DNA from: an uncultured Opitutales bacterium
GTDB lineage: Bacteria > Verrucomicrobiota > Verrucomicrobiia > Opitutales > Intestinicryptomonadaceae
Reading direction: 5' to 3'
Assembly: GCA_944389885.1 (NCBI GenBank)
Contig: CALXNZ010000006.1
Span: 1-64,000, forward strand
DNA length: 64,000 nt
Made by a program: the position numbers and the translations under genes. Below the pieces are notes generated by a model that ran no database searches, was not told the origin of the DNA, and saw only the letters and a list, made by a program, of their open reading frames with translations. Positions 1 to 7,602 of the stretch are shown in pieces; positions within the stretch are counted from its first letter, which is position 1, and the number at the start of each line of letters is the position of its first letter.

Positions 1-119
1 GACCCGCATAAGCAGTCGGGTATACCCGACTGCTTATGCTCAACTTCCGCAATCGAAAAGTCTTGACCAACTCTTACTGTCCTGAGTATCTTGTAACCCT
101 TGATTAACACATTGGGCAT
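1..119 (-). CDS. N-terminal fragment of a possible ISL3-like transposase (runs off the left edge)
   Basis: An open frame starts at ATG 119-117 and is still open at base 1, giving about 39 residues. It begins MPNVLIKGYKIL and reaches a PDCLCG segment. A short beta-strand-like stretch followed by a Cys-Cys zinc-ribbon start resembles the N-terminus of ISL3-family transposases, but only a few residues support this. No good ribosome-binding site precedes the ATG. A perfect palindrome lies inside the frame (6-39). It could equally be a chance frame, and the decisive part lies outside the window. Confidence 0.3.
   Translation of the reverse strand, partial: MPNVLIKGYKILRTVRVGQDFSIAEVEHKQSGIPDCLCG
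6..39. repeat. Perfect 34-bp palindrome
   Basis: Bases 6-22 are the exact reverse complement of bases 23-39, with no loop. The core is AGTCGGGTATACCCGACT. No T-run follows on either strand, so it is not a typical terminator. It may be an extragenic palindrome, a protein-binding site or part of a mobile-element end; the edge position prevents a decision. Confidence 0.8.
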
Positions 120-132
120 TGTAGAACATTTT

Positions 133-1113
133 TTATTCTCTTTGCCCTCTTTTTTTTCTCCCATTCCACAATCTTTGACGTAGAGCGAAAATAACCAAGC
201 TGACCGATTGTCCGCGTTTATCTATATTTGAAGCATCTAAAACAAATCCTATTCCCCCCAATAGAACCGGAACTCCAGGCCAAAGCGCAATCGACGTTCT
301 TAACTCGGATTTTTTTACGACACAGTCCACAATATTTTTATCTTCGATAAACCCCTCCAATTCTCCATTATAAAAATATACTTCCGCTTTAAGTGAATTC
401 GCGCCGTCGGGCCTTAGCCTCAAAGAAAATTTATTCCCGAAGAAGTCAGGCTTTTTCGATACCGCATCGATTAAAGCACTATCTTTAGGCTCAATGAATT
501 TTGCAAAATCCTTAGCTTCCATTCCCACCTCCTGGGACGAAAACCCGAATCCGTTAACGCTTCTTATCTCCATAGGAATAACGATATCACCGGCTTCGGA
601 GAGGCATATTATTTTTGCCAAATATTTTTTTACGTCGAAATTCCCAATATTATGCAAAGGTTTTTCAGAGTCCGTTTTAACATTCTTGCAACCCGTCGCG
701 TCTTTCAGTTTGGATACGAGTTCCTCTGCGGAAATATCTGCGAGCTTCGATTTAAACGCCACCTTTCCGGAATCGTCAAATATTGCCAAAAAAGGAGTTC
801 CAAATTCTGCGGCGTCTCTCGCCAATAGGTCGGGTATTTTAGAATTCCCTAAATGGACGCCGCCGCAAATTTTTTTCACGACCCCGTTCGGCGACTGAAT
901 AAACTCCACCATAAATAGATTATCATCCGCGAATTTTTTAAACTCCTCGGAGTTTAAAACCGATTCCTTAAATTCCGAAACATTGTATGCGACCAACGCC
1001 AGATTGCGTTTTAAATATTTCGCGGCGTCTGCGAGCCTATCCACTATATTATCGTTAGCGGCTAAGCATAATCCTGCAAAAGCAAAAGAAACAGCACACA
1101 ACAGCGCTTTCAT
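133..1113 (-). CDS. Exported thioredoxin-like-fold protein of unknown function
   Basis: The product has 326 residues and starts with a signal peptide (MKALLCAVSFAFAGLCLA, likely cut before ANDN). The ATG at 1113 is preferred over an in-frame TTG at 1134. Residues about 25-135 read like a thioredoxin fold: a strand with DNLFMVEF, then FLAIFDDSGKVAFKSK as the central strand and hairpin. The CxxC redox motif is absent, so reductase activity is not expected. The second half shows no recognised domain and ends in a very basic tail (RQRLWNGRKKRGQRE). It is monocistronic, and the next gene upstream on this strand has its own terminator. The function is unknown; a periplasmic scaffold or binding role is only a guess. 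Confidence 0.7.
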   Translation of the reverse strand: MKALLCAVSFAFAGLCLAANDNIVDRLADAAKYLKRNLALVAYNVSEFKESVLNSEEFKKFADDNLFMVEFIQSPNGVVKKICGGVHLGNSKIPDLLARDAAEFGTPFLAIFDDSGKVAFKSKLADISAEELVSKLKDATGCKNVKTDSEKPLHNIGNFDVKKYLAKIICLSEAGDIVIPMEIRSVNGFGFSSQEVGMEAKDFAKFIEPKDSALIDAVSKKPDFFGNKFSLRLRPDGANSLKAEVYFYNGELEGFIEDKNIVDCVVKKSELRTSIALWPGVPVLLGGIGFVLDASNIDKRGQSVSLVIFALRQRLWNGRKKRGQRE

Positions 1114-1237
1114 ATTTCCGTATTTATCCCCCAAAATATAAAAGGCAAGCGCAAACTATAATCAGCATCAAATATGTTTAAAAATACTATAATTTAATAC
1201 TTTGCAACATTCAATTAATTTAGGCAAAAAGAATAAA

Positions 1238-1268
1238 AAAGGCGGATAAACATTTTTTATCCGCCTTT
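1238..1268 (-). terminator. Rho-independent terminator of the phosphodiesterase gene
   Basis: GGCGGATAAA (1241-1250) pairs with TTTATCCGCC (1256-1265) around a 5-base loop. On the minus strand a run of T follows. It lies just past the stop of the gene at 1290-2111. Confidence 0.85.
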
Positions 1269-1289
1269 GGGAACCAAGCATTAGGATTT

Positions 1290-2111
1290 TTATTTAAAAT
1301 CGAGCTCTTTTAATATTTTGAAATCCTCGCGGAGCCTGTATGCGTGGTTGGAACATACCCGCAAAGCTCCAATTTTCGCGGCATACACGAGATCGTCGAG
1401 ATTTTCGACCTGCCATACGTTCACTTTGATTCCAGCGTCGAGAATTTTTTTGACGAAAGCCCTGTCTATTTTTCTGTAATTGCCTATCGACACTTCGGAC
1501 GCCCCCGCATCTTTCGCCAATGCGACAATATCCTCTGCCGACTGCTTTTGTGGATTGAGCCACACAATGAGGGCAGTTTCGTATTTTGGGTACTTCGACT
1601 TAAAATCTTTTATTACGGAGGGCTCAAAACTCGTCACCATAATATTCCAATAATCCAGACCGGCTTTTTTGCGGGCGGCCTCGACCTTGTCGGCAAAGGA
1701 TTCCCCATAGCCTTTTACTTCAAGCTCAAATCTTTTATCTTTAGGCATTATGGCAAAGACATCGTCTATAAGGGGTATTCTGCAATCGGAATATTTTTTG
1801 TCGTATTTTTCCGGTTTAGCGAGGCGGGCATTTTTTATCTCCTCCGGAGTGAGATTTTCCGGGCTCTTTTTTATACCCCAAACATCGTTGAGCTCATAAG
1901 GGCCGTGCATGCACACCATTTGGCCGTCTTTAGTTAGCCAGAAATCAGTCTCTATCATAAGGGACCCCATGTCGAAGGCCAGCTTTATTGATTCCACGGT
2001 GTTTTCCGGAGCGAAGTCAGTTTCGCCTCTATGCGAGTGTACGCGAATTTGATCCGCGCTCGCCGTTGAAAGCATGAGCGCGAGAGTTATTCCTATTAAA
2101 GCATTTCTCAT
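1290..2111 (-). CDS. Secreted glycerophosphodiester phosphodiesterase
   Basis: The product has 273 residues and a signal peptide (MRNALIGITLALMLSTASA). It hydrolyses glycerophosphodiesters, the deacylation products of phospholipids, to glycerol-3-phosphate and an alcohol, here in the periplasm. Family motifs are clear: HSHRGETDFAPENT holds the catalytic His-Arg and the PENT box, and METD-like IETDFWLTKDG supplies metal ligands. The next expected HD appears as MHGPY, a known variant. The later ELEVKG and VNVWQVEN stretches complete the TIM barrel. Start at ATG 2111 is fixed by the ribosome-binding site GGAGGATAAT just before it; an upstream TTG would lie inside that site. It is a single gene with its own terminator. 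Confidence 0.9.
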   Translation of the reverse strand: MRNALIGITLALMLSTASADQIRVHSHRGETDFAPENTVESIKLAFDMGSLMIETDFWLTKDGQMVCMHGPYELNDVWGIKKSPENLTPEEIKNARLAKPEKYDKKYSDCRIPLIDDVFAIMPKDKRFELEVKGYGESFADKVEAARKKAGLDYWNIMVTSFEPSVIKDFKSKYPKYETALIVWLNPQKQSAEDIVALAKDAGASEVSIGNYRKIDRAFVKKILDAGIKVNVWQVENLDDLVYAAKIGALRVCSNHAYRLREDFKILKELDFK

Positions 2112-2337
2112 ATTATCCTCCAATATTAATATTATTGTTTAAATTTGAGACGCCTAAAGACGGCATATTTCACTGTCAATAGAGAATAATGATATTTTTT
2201 GTCTTTTTCGGCTCAATTTATCAATTAAGCGCAAAATGAAAAATCGGACACTCCATGTCCGAAAAATGCCCAGATAAAATATATTGGCTTGACCTTGCCT
2301 ATAAGGCCGGCCCCCTACAAGAAAATAGGTTGGTTTC

Positions 2338-2553
2338 CTAATTGCCTGAAATTCCGGAGAATTTGAATCCCGCGTCCTCCACAGCTTTTTTCAATGCGGA
2401 TTCTGCGACGCCCTCCTTGGTTTCAACATAGGCTTTTTTTGCGGACAAATCCACTTCTGCGGACACGACCCCATTTACAGATTTCAAAGCCTTTTCCACT
2501 GCCGCCGCACAATGCGGACAATTCATTCCATCTACAGATATTTTTATATGCAT
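2338..2553 (-). CDS. copZ: CopZ-like copper chaperone, possible internal start within copA
   Basis: The last 71 codons of copA begin with ATG at 2553, preceded by AAAGGAGA at 2561-2568 with 7 bases between. That is an excellent ribosome-binding site inside a coding frame. Read alone the segment is a complete heavy-metal-associated domain (MHIKISVDGMNCPHCAAAV to the end) of the size of free CopZ chaperones. I infer that a separate copZ was joined in frame to copA by loss of the copA stop, and that free chaperone may still be made. Free CopA-derived chaperone is known in E. coli, where it is made by frameshifting. Whether both products exist here cannot be read from sequence. Confidence 0.55.
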   Translation of the reverse strand: MHIKISVDGMNCPHCAAAVEKALKSVNGVVSAEVDLSAKKAYVETKEGVAESALKKAVEDAGFKFSGISGN

Positions 2554-4833
2554 AATCGACTCTCCTTTCGCTTCAGATTCTCCCATATCTCCAGACAACA
2601 TATCGGGTTTAAAGAAGCGTAGCCTAAGCGAGTTTGCGACCACGCTCACAGAGCTAAAACTCATAGCCGCTGCCGCTACAATAGGATTCAATGCTATTCC
2701 CCACGCTGTGTAAAATGCGCCGGCCGCGACTGGAATTCCTACGGCATTATAAAAAAACGCCCAAAATAGATTCTGTTTTATGTTGCGCAAAACAGCCCTC
2801 CCAAGATTTATCGCAACCACCACATCGGAGAGTCCGCTTTTTACCAATACAACATCTGCGGATTCCACGGCGATATCCGTCCCCGTGCCTATCGCGATTC
2901 CCACATCTGCGCGGGCGAGGGCGGGGGCGTCGTTTATGCCGTCGCCCACCATGGCTACCCGCCTTCCATCAGCGCGCAATTTTCTAATTTGAAAATCTTT
3001 ATCCTGCGGCAAAAGTTCAGAAAGAGCGGAATCAGCTTTAACCTTTTCTTTAACAATAGCAGCTGTCTTGGAATTGTCGCCGGTGAGAATAATCGTAGTG
3101 AGTCCCATTTTATTCATAGACTCGACGGCAGAGCCGCTGTCTTGCCGTATTTTATCATAGACGGCAATTATTCCCATAAGAACTCCGTCCCTTGCGCAAT
3201 AAAGGGGAGTTTTTCCCTCTGAAGCCATTTTTTCTCCCAAGCCTTCAGGTATGCGGATTCCATTTGAACTCATCATTAAGGCGTTCCCGGCAATATAGAG
3301 GGCCCCGTCTATAAAGCCCGATACGCCCTGCCCCGCAATCTGTCTAAATCCGGATACTTTTTTCACCGCGAGACCGCGATTGTCCGCTTCCGATACTATC
3401 GCCGATGCAAGGGAATGTTCCGAAAGCCTTTCCAAGGAGGAAATATGCGTTAAAATATCGTTTGAATCAATGTCGGACAATGGAACCACATCGGACACCG
3501 AAGGTCTGCCTTCCGTTATAGTTCCGGTCTTGTCGAGCACTACTGTATCTACTTTTCCCAGGGCCTCCACCGCCTGCGCGGATTTAAACAATATACCCAT
3601 CTCCGCACCTTTTCCGGTTCCGACCATTATTGCCGTCGGGGTCGCCAAACCGAGAGCGCACGGACATGATACCACCAATACGGAAATTGCCGTTGAGATT
3701 GCAAATCCCATGTCATATCCGAGCATAATCCACGTCAGGGCAGAAAGGGCGGCCGCGCAAATTACAAATGGAACGAACACTCCGCTTACCTTGTCTGCAA
3801 GCCTTGCTATTGGGGCTTTTGAGGACGTTGCATCGTCCACAAGTTTTATAATTCTGGCGATTGCCGTATCCTCGCCGACTCTCACAGCCCGCATTAAAAA
3901 ATGTCCCGACAAATTTACCGTAGCCCCGCTCACCGAATCCCCGTTTTTCTTTGAGATTGGCATACTTTCACCGGTTAGAGCGGATTCGTCCAAAAGCCCA
4001 GTTCCTTCGATTACAATTCCGTCCACGGGAATTTTTGCGCCGGCTTTGACGCTTAAAATGTCCCCAACCGCAATATTCTCCACCGGCACAGACACCTCTT
4101 TGCCGTTTATTAACGCAATTGCGAACTTAGGGGAGAGATCCATCAATCGGCGTATAGCCTCCGAAGTTCTCGATTTCGCCTTCTCCTCAAAATATCTGCC
4201 CAGGGTTATGAGGGATAAAATCATTGCCGCAGATTCAAAATACAGCGAGCCTCCGGCATGTTTCGCGCCCTCCAAATCCCCCTCCGACAAAGCCATGAAC
4301 ATAGCGCATATAGAGCATATTCCGGACAGCATAGCCGCCCCGGAACCCAATGCTATCAAAGTATCCATATTTGGAGATCCTTTAAATAGAGAGGAGAAAC
4401 CCGTTCGATAATACTTAAAGTTTACCAATACAATGGGCAGCACAAGCAGGAGCTGCGCAAGCGCAAAGCACATAACATCAGAAAGAAAATCCGGCAGTGG
4501 AAATCCTAAGGTGCTGCCTAATGAAATATACACCAACGGAATCGCAAATGCGAACGACACAATAACCCTGCGTTTCATATAAAGGGTTTCATTTGTCTGA
4601 TAACCCTTCCCCATAACACCGAACCTTTGGGAGGCTCCATAACCAGCTCCTCTAACGGCAGATATTATATCATTGGCTGAAATGCAATCTTCCCGGTAAG
4701 ACACTTCCATGGTATTTTTCAAAAGGTTTACCATAACCTCGTCAACCCCGCGAAGTTTCGACACCGCCCTCTCGACTCTGTTTGAACAAGCCGCGCAACT
4801 CATTCCGCTTACATTAAAATATTCCCTTTTCAA
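2338..4833 (-). CDS. copA: Copper-exporting P1B-type ATPase with C-terminal CopZ-like domain
   Basis: This is an inner-membrane pump that moves Cu(I) out of the cytoplasm using ATP. In order it has an N-terminal heavy-metal domain (GMSCAACSNRVERAV), the actuator TGES loop, the transport site VSCPCALGLATP, phosphorylation motif DKTGTITEG, and the hinge GDGINDAPALARAD. YN in membrane segment 7 and MSFSS in segment 8 are typical of Cu(I) pumps. A second metal-binding domain (GMNCPHCAAAVEKAL) follows about 25 residues after the last membrane segment. That is an unusual place, since these domains normally sit at the N-terminus. The start is taken as TTG 4833, preceded by AGGAG at 8 bases and giving KREYFNVSGMSC, the usual CopA beginning. 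ATG 4878 and TTG 4914 are alternatives. An inverted repeat upstream (4978-5005) may bind a regulator. Confidence 0.93.
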   Translation of the reverse strand: MKREYFNVSGMSCAACSNRVERAVSKLRGVDEVMVNLLKNTMEVSYREDCISANDIISAVRGAGYGASQRFGVMGKGYQTNETLYMKRRVIVSFAFAIPLVYISLGSTLGFPLPDFLSDVMCFALAQLLLVLPIVLVNFKYYRTGFSSLFKGSPNMDTLIALGSGAAMLSGICSICAMFMALSEGDLEGAKHAGGSLYFESAAMILSLITLGRYFEEKAKSRTSEAIRRLMDLSPKFAIALINGKEVSVPVENIAVGDILSVKAGAKIPVDGIVIEGTGLLDESALTGESMPISKKNGDSVSGATVNLSGHFLMRAVRVGEDTAIARIIKLVDDATSSKAPIARLADKVSGVFVPFVICAAALSALTWIMLGYDMGFAISTAISVLVVSCPCALGLATPTAIMVGTGKGAEMGILFKSAQAVEALGKVDTVVLDKTGTITEGRPSVSDVVPLSDIDSNDILTHISSLERLSEHSLASAIVSEADNRGLAVKKVSGFRQIAGQGVSGFIDGALYIAGNALMMSSNGIRIPEGLGEKMASEGKTPLYCARDGVLMGIIAVYDKIRQDSGSAVESMNKMGLTTIILTGDNSKTAAIVKEKVKADSALSELLPQDKDFQIRKLRADGRRVAMVGDGINDAPALARADVGIAIGTGTDIAVESADVVLVKSGLSDVVVAINLGRAVLRNIKQNLFWAFFYNAVGIPVAAGAFYTAWGIALNPIVAAAAMSFSSVSVVANSLRLRFFKPDMLSGDMGESEAKGESIMHIKISVDGMNCPHCAAAVEKALKSVNGVVSAEVDLSAKKAYVETKEGVAESALKKAVEDAGFKFSGISGN

Positions 4834-4977
4834 GGCTGCCACTCCTGCACAAAGTTTTAAATTTATATTATACGGCATGTCCAACGTTCCAAGAAACACC
4901 CAAATCGGAGGCAAAATCCGACTAAACTCTTATTAAATTTCCACGAACGCGAACATTGTCCTTTCGCAAATTTTATT

Positions 4978-5005
4978 CGATAAGTTAAACAAACCTAACT
5001 TATCG
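4978..5005. promoter_or_regulatory. Inverted repeat upstream of copA, candidate operator
   Basis: CGATAAGTTA (4978-4987) is the reverse complement of TAACTTATCG (4996-5005), with an 8-base spacer. It lies about 145 bases upstream of the chosen copA start and has no T-run, so a protein-binding role in copper control is more likely than termination. It does not match the classical CopY box. Confidence 0.4.
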
Positions 5006-5121
5006 TCAAGTTATTTTCTTTCCAAAGGAATGCAGTTCGGCATGTGTGCAAGACAAAGGCGATTTGCTGGAGAGTTCCCCCAAGTTCTTTTAATGTTCTT
5101 GAAAAATGGGTGGAAGACAAA

Positions 5122-5160
5122 AAGAGACACCCCTCATAGAGTAAATCTCTAAGAGGGGTG
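5122..5160 (-). terminator. Terminator of the rhomboid/TcdA transcription unit
   Basis: A 14-base stem with one mismatch (5128-5141 against 5147-5160) starts and ends with CACCCCTC / GAGGGGTG. On the minus strand it is followed by TCTCTTTTTG. It sits about 90 bases past the rhomboid stop. Confidence 0.65.
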
Positions 5161-5251
5161 CTATATATGATGGGGAGGAGGAAATATTTAGTATGTTGTT
5201 ATAATCGAAATTTATTTATGGAAATCAAGAGAAAAATTTAAAAATTTTTAC

Positions 5252-6118
5252 TTATAATTTATTTTTGGCTTTTTTTAGAAAATCGCGCTCGGCATCCGTG
5301 AGAGATGCAAACCCTTCCGAATTTATTTTGTCGAGGATTCTGTCGAGTTCTTTTTTTGAATCGGTATCGCCTCCTATGTTCACCTTAAACTTATAATCCG
5401 AGGCACTGCGGCGCCTCGCAGTTTTTGGGAGAGAGCATGACAATATAGAATCGAGCATTTTTCTTCTATCCATATGGATCATGGCAAGTCCCGCAGCCAT
5501 TCCGCCAAGATGCGCCGAGTATGCGACTACCGGGTGCCCGCCCAATATCTCCACCGCAAACCCCGCCAATTCCATGGCGGCGGCTATTTTGAGCATAGTC
5601 ATAGGTTTTACGGATACCGGCAGCACGAAAAAAATCATAAAAGTCAACGGGACAGGGGGATAAACCGCGCAAAAGGCCGCAAAGACAGCCATTACAGCCG
5701 CCGACGCCCCGATGAGCACTTCAGGGCGTCCAAATCCCGTAGCCAACCATATCAAGCCTCCCAAAACGGCCCCGCAGAAATAGACCGCCAAGAATTTGCG
5801 CGGCCCGAGAAAATGCTCCAAATATTTCCCTATAAAAAACAGGCCGAGCATATTTAGGAATATGTGGAGGAAGTCGTAATGCAGGAATGAATAGGTGACG
5901 AGGGTCCATATTCTTCCGTGCAAAAGACCGTTTAACGACAGCTCGAAGAATGAAAATATTGACGGCCCCCAAGAGGTGGAAGCAACAAACGCCCCGACAA
6001 TAAAACAAACCACATTTGCGACTATTAAAACGCCAACGGCCGAAAAATTTCCGTCAAAGAGAGCGTTCAACGGACTCTTTGAGCGCTCCCTCATATAATC
6101 TCTATCGTACAAACCCAT
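5252..6118 (-). CDS. Rhomboid-family intramembrane serine protease
   Basis: The 288-residue product is predicted to cut membrane proteins within their transmembrane segments. Residues about 25-215 form six hydrophobic helices. The catalytic serine lies in LIGASAAVMAV (GxSx motif) and the histidine in YSAHLGGMAAG. The long first loop contains the HYDFLHIFLNMLGLFFIG helix typical of the family. A charged cytoplasmic tail (residues about 225-288, ending SLTDAERDFLKKAKNKL) resembles the small DUF6576-type tail found on many rhomboids. ATG 6118 is used; Met9 is a possible alternative. It is the last gene of the minus-strand run and starts 29 bases after tcdA. Its substrates are unknown. Confidence 0.9.
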   Translation of the reverse strand: MGLYDRDYMRERSKSPLNALFDGNFSAVGVLIVANVVCFIVGAFVASTSWGPSIFSFFELSLNGLLHGRIWTLVTYSFLHYDFLHIFLNMLGLFFIGKYLEHFLGPRKFLAVYFCGAVLGGLIWLATGFGRPEVLIGASAAVMAVFAAFCAVYPPVPLTFMIFFVLPVSVKPMTMLKIAAAMELAGFAVEILGGHPVVAYSAHLGGMAAGLAMIHMDRRKMLDSILSCSLPKTARRRSASDYKFKVNIGGDTDSKKELDRILDKINSEGFASLTDAERDFLKKAKNKL

Positions 6119-6147
6119 AAGTGTCAGATATTATTTTAAGACAATCC

Positions 6148-6876
6148 TCAAAGTGGATTGTCGCAAACTTTTTCCGTTAAAATCTCGCCCAGAGCCAAAT
6201 CCGCCAGTTTTAATCCGAATATTCCTGCTACTTGAACTGCGCTTCCGAGAACTTTGCGGCTGTCACCGCCTCCCAAATGTGTTCCGTTTGCCGGCTCCTC
6301 CGTAGAAAATACGCACGGTATTTTTTCCCGAACTCCGCGGGAGCGCAATTCTTTACGTATTCTGGCAGCAAGGGGACAAACGCTCGTCGAGAATATATCG
6401 GCCTTAAATACTTTTTCCGTATCTTTTCTGCGGGCCGCCCCCATGCTGGATACCACGCGTATCTTATTATTCACGCACGCGCAAAGTAAATCGCACTTCG
6501 CCGCGAGGCTGTCCGCGGCGTCCACCACCACTGACGGATTGCAACGGAAAATTTCCCCCATATTATCCGACGATATAAATTCTGCAAAAGCCTCTACCCT
6601 TGCATTTGGATTTATGTCGAGCAGGCGCGATTTTACTACATCCACCTTAAGTTTGCCGACAGTGGAATCGAGCGCGCAAAGTTGCCTGTTTATGTTTGAT
6701 ATTTCCACTGAATCGGGATCGAAAAGGAAAAAATTTCCCACGCCAAGCCTGGCGAGAGCCTCCGCCGCAAAAGATCCGACCGCACCCACGCCGCAGATTG
6801 CCACGGAAGCCTTTGCAATCCTTGAACAGGCAGCGTTTCCGTAAATGATTTCATTTCTTGAAAACCGCGCGTCCAT
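6148..6876 (-). CDS. tcdA: tRNA threonylcarbamoyladenosine dehydratase (MoeB/ThiF-like)
   Basis: The 242-residue product is an E1-like ATP-dependent enzyme that cyclises the t6A base at tRNA position 37 to ct6A. The nucleotide loop GVGAVGSFAAEAL is at about residues 30-45, followed by FDPDSVEISNINRQ, the conserved Asp and Arg-Gln contacts, and VDAADSLAAK. The sequence SSMGAARRKDTEKV and the C-terminal VFSTEEP stretch are typical of TcdA and not of MoeB or ThiF. ATG 6876 shares its first base with the last base of the tatD stop codon, so translation is probably coupled. An in-frame TTG at 6885 is less likely. Confidence 0.9.
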   Translation of the reverse strand: MDARFSRNEIIYGNAACSRIAKASVAICGVGAVGSFAAEALARLGVGNFFLFDPDSVEISNINRQLCALDSTVGKLKVDVVKSRLLDINPNARVEAFAEFISSDNMGEIFRCNPSVVVDAADSLAAKCDLLCACVNNKIRVVSSMGAARRKDTEKVFKADIFSTSVCPLAARIRKELRSRGVREKIPCVFSTEEPANGTHLGGGDSRKVLGSAVQVAGIFGLKLADLALGEILTEKVCDNPL

Positions 6877-7601
6877 TATCCGCAAAATAATTCGTTAAAA
6901 TTATCCGAGGTCAATGCGGCGGCCTCATCTGCGGAAATTCCGATAGTTTCCGCAATTCTTCCCACGGCCGATTCAACCATCGCAAGTTGTTCTGAAGCTT
7001 CGGCGGAGTCGCTTTCCGAAAGTATTCTGTTCTTAGGGATAGACGGCATGGCAACCAAAACCCTGCGCAGATTGAGCTCGCGCGCCCCGAAGGAGAAGAA
7101 GCCCCCAAGTTTTACAAATTCCGAGCATAGCTCAGCCGAACATTTTGCCGCGTGAATGAGAAACTTTTTTTCACCCTTCCCCGTCCACTTGCGGATTATA
7201 TCCAATAACAATCCCCAAGCCCCTACGCAATGGATTATAACAGGCAATTTAAAATCGTCCGCCAACGAGAGATGTTTGCTAAAAATATCCGCCTGAATTT
7301 CAACGGGAAAATTCTTCGAGAAACGTTCGTCTATGCCCGTTTCTCCGATTGCGTCGGCATCATTGAAAAGCCTCGCAAAGTCGGGCATTAAGGATTCCCA
7401 TTCGGTAATATCGCCCGGCTGCGCCCCAATTTTAAGAGCTGGGAAAAAACCGTAAGTTTTTTTTAATTTGCGCGAATCGGCTTTTGACAAGGCTTCCCAT
7501 TCCTCCGGGAAACACGCGCTTGAACATAATCCTGCAATCTTATCCGAGATCTTTGCAAGGTCTGAAATATGGCAATGCGCATCTGTAAGATATGCGGACA
7601 T
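6876..7601 (-). CDS. TatD-family metal-dependent hydrolase
   Basis: The 241-residue product belongs to the TatD deoxyribonuclease-like TIM-barrel hydrolases. Metal-binding residues appear in order: DAHCH near residue 8, GETGID near 100, the His of PVIIHCVGAWG near 135, the His of LIHAAKCSAE, and the Asp of ILSESDSAE. The segments around the third and fourth ligands differ from the common PVIIHxR and LHCF forms, so it is a divergent member with an open substrate question. A long in-frame extension upstream overlaps aroB and is rejected. ATG 7601 comes one base after the aroB stop, which indicates coupling. Confidence 0.8.
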   Translation of the reverse strand: MSAYLTDAHCHISDLAKISDKIAGLCSSACFPEEWEALSKADSRKLKKTYGFFPALKIGAQPGDITEWESLMPDFARLFNDADAIGETGIDERFSKNFPVEIQADIFSKHLSLADDFKLPVIIHCVGAWGLLLDIIRKWTGKGEKKFLIHAAKCSAELCSEFVKLGGFFSFGARELNLRRVLVAMPSIPKNRILSESDSAEASEQLAMVESAVGRIAETIGISADEAAALTSDNFNELFCG

Positions 7602-7602
7602 T

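Larger units (their letters stand above)
4834..5251. other. Largest intergenic region: copA leader, operator candidate and possible gene remnant
   Basis: These 418 bases hold an inverted repeat (4978-5005) upstream of copA and a terminator-like hairpin (5128-5160) serving the rhomboid gene. Between them (minus strand, 5011-5133) is a short stopless frame resembling the C-terminus of an AraC-type regulator. Short plus-strand frames at 5030-5152 and from 5167 have no convincing support. No RNA gene is recognised. Confidence 0.5.

Noticed and set aside
3380-4411. Long plus-strand open frame (343 codons) opposite copA
   Set aside because: It is a mirror of the copA reading frame, low in complexity and rich in Ser, Ala, Ile and Pro, with no domain and no ribosome-binding site.
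5030-5152. 40-codon plus-strand frame upstream of copA
   Set aside because: The purine stretch touches the ATG directly, it overlaps the terminator hairpin, and the translation looks random.
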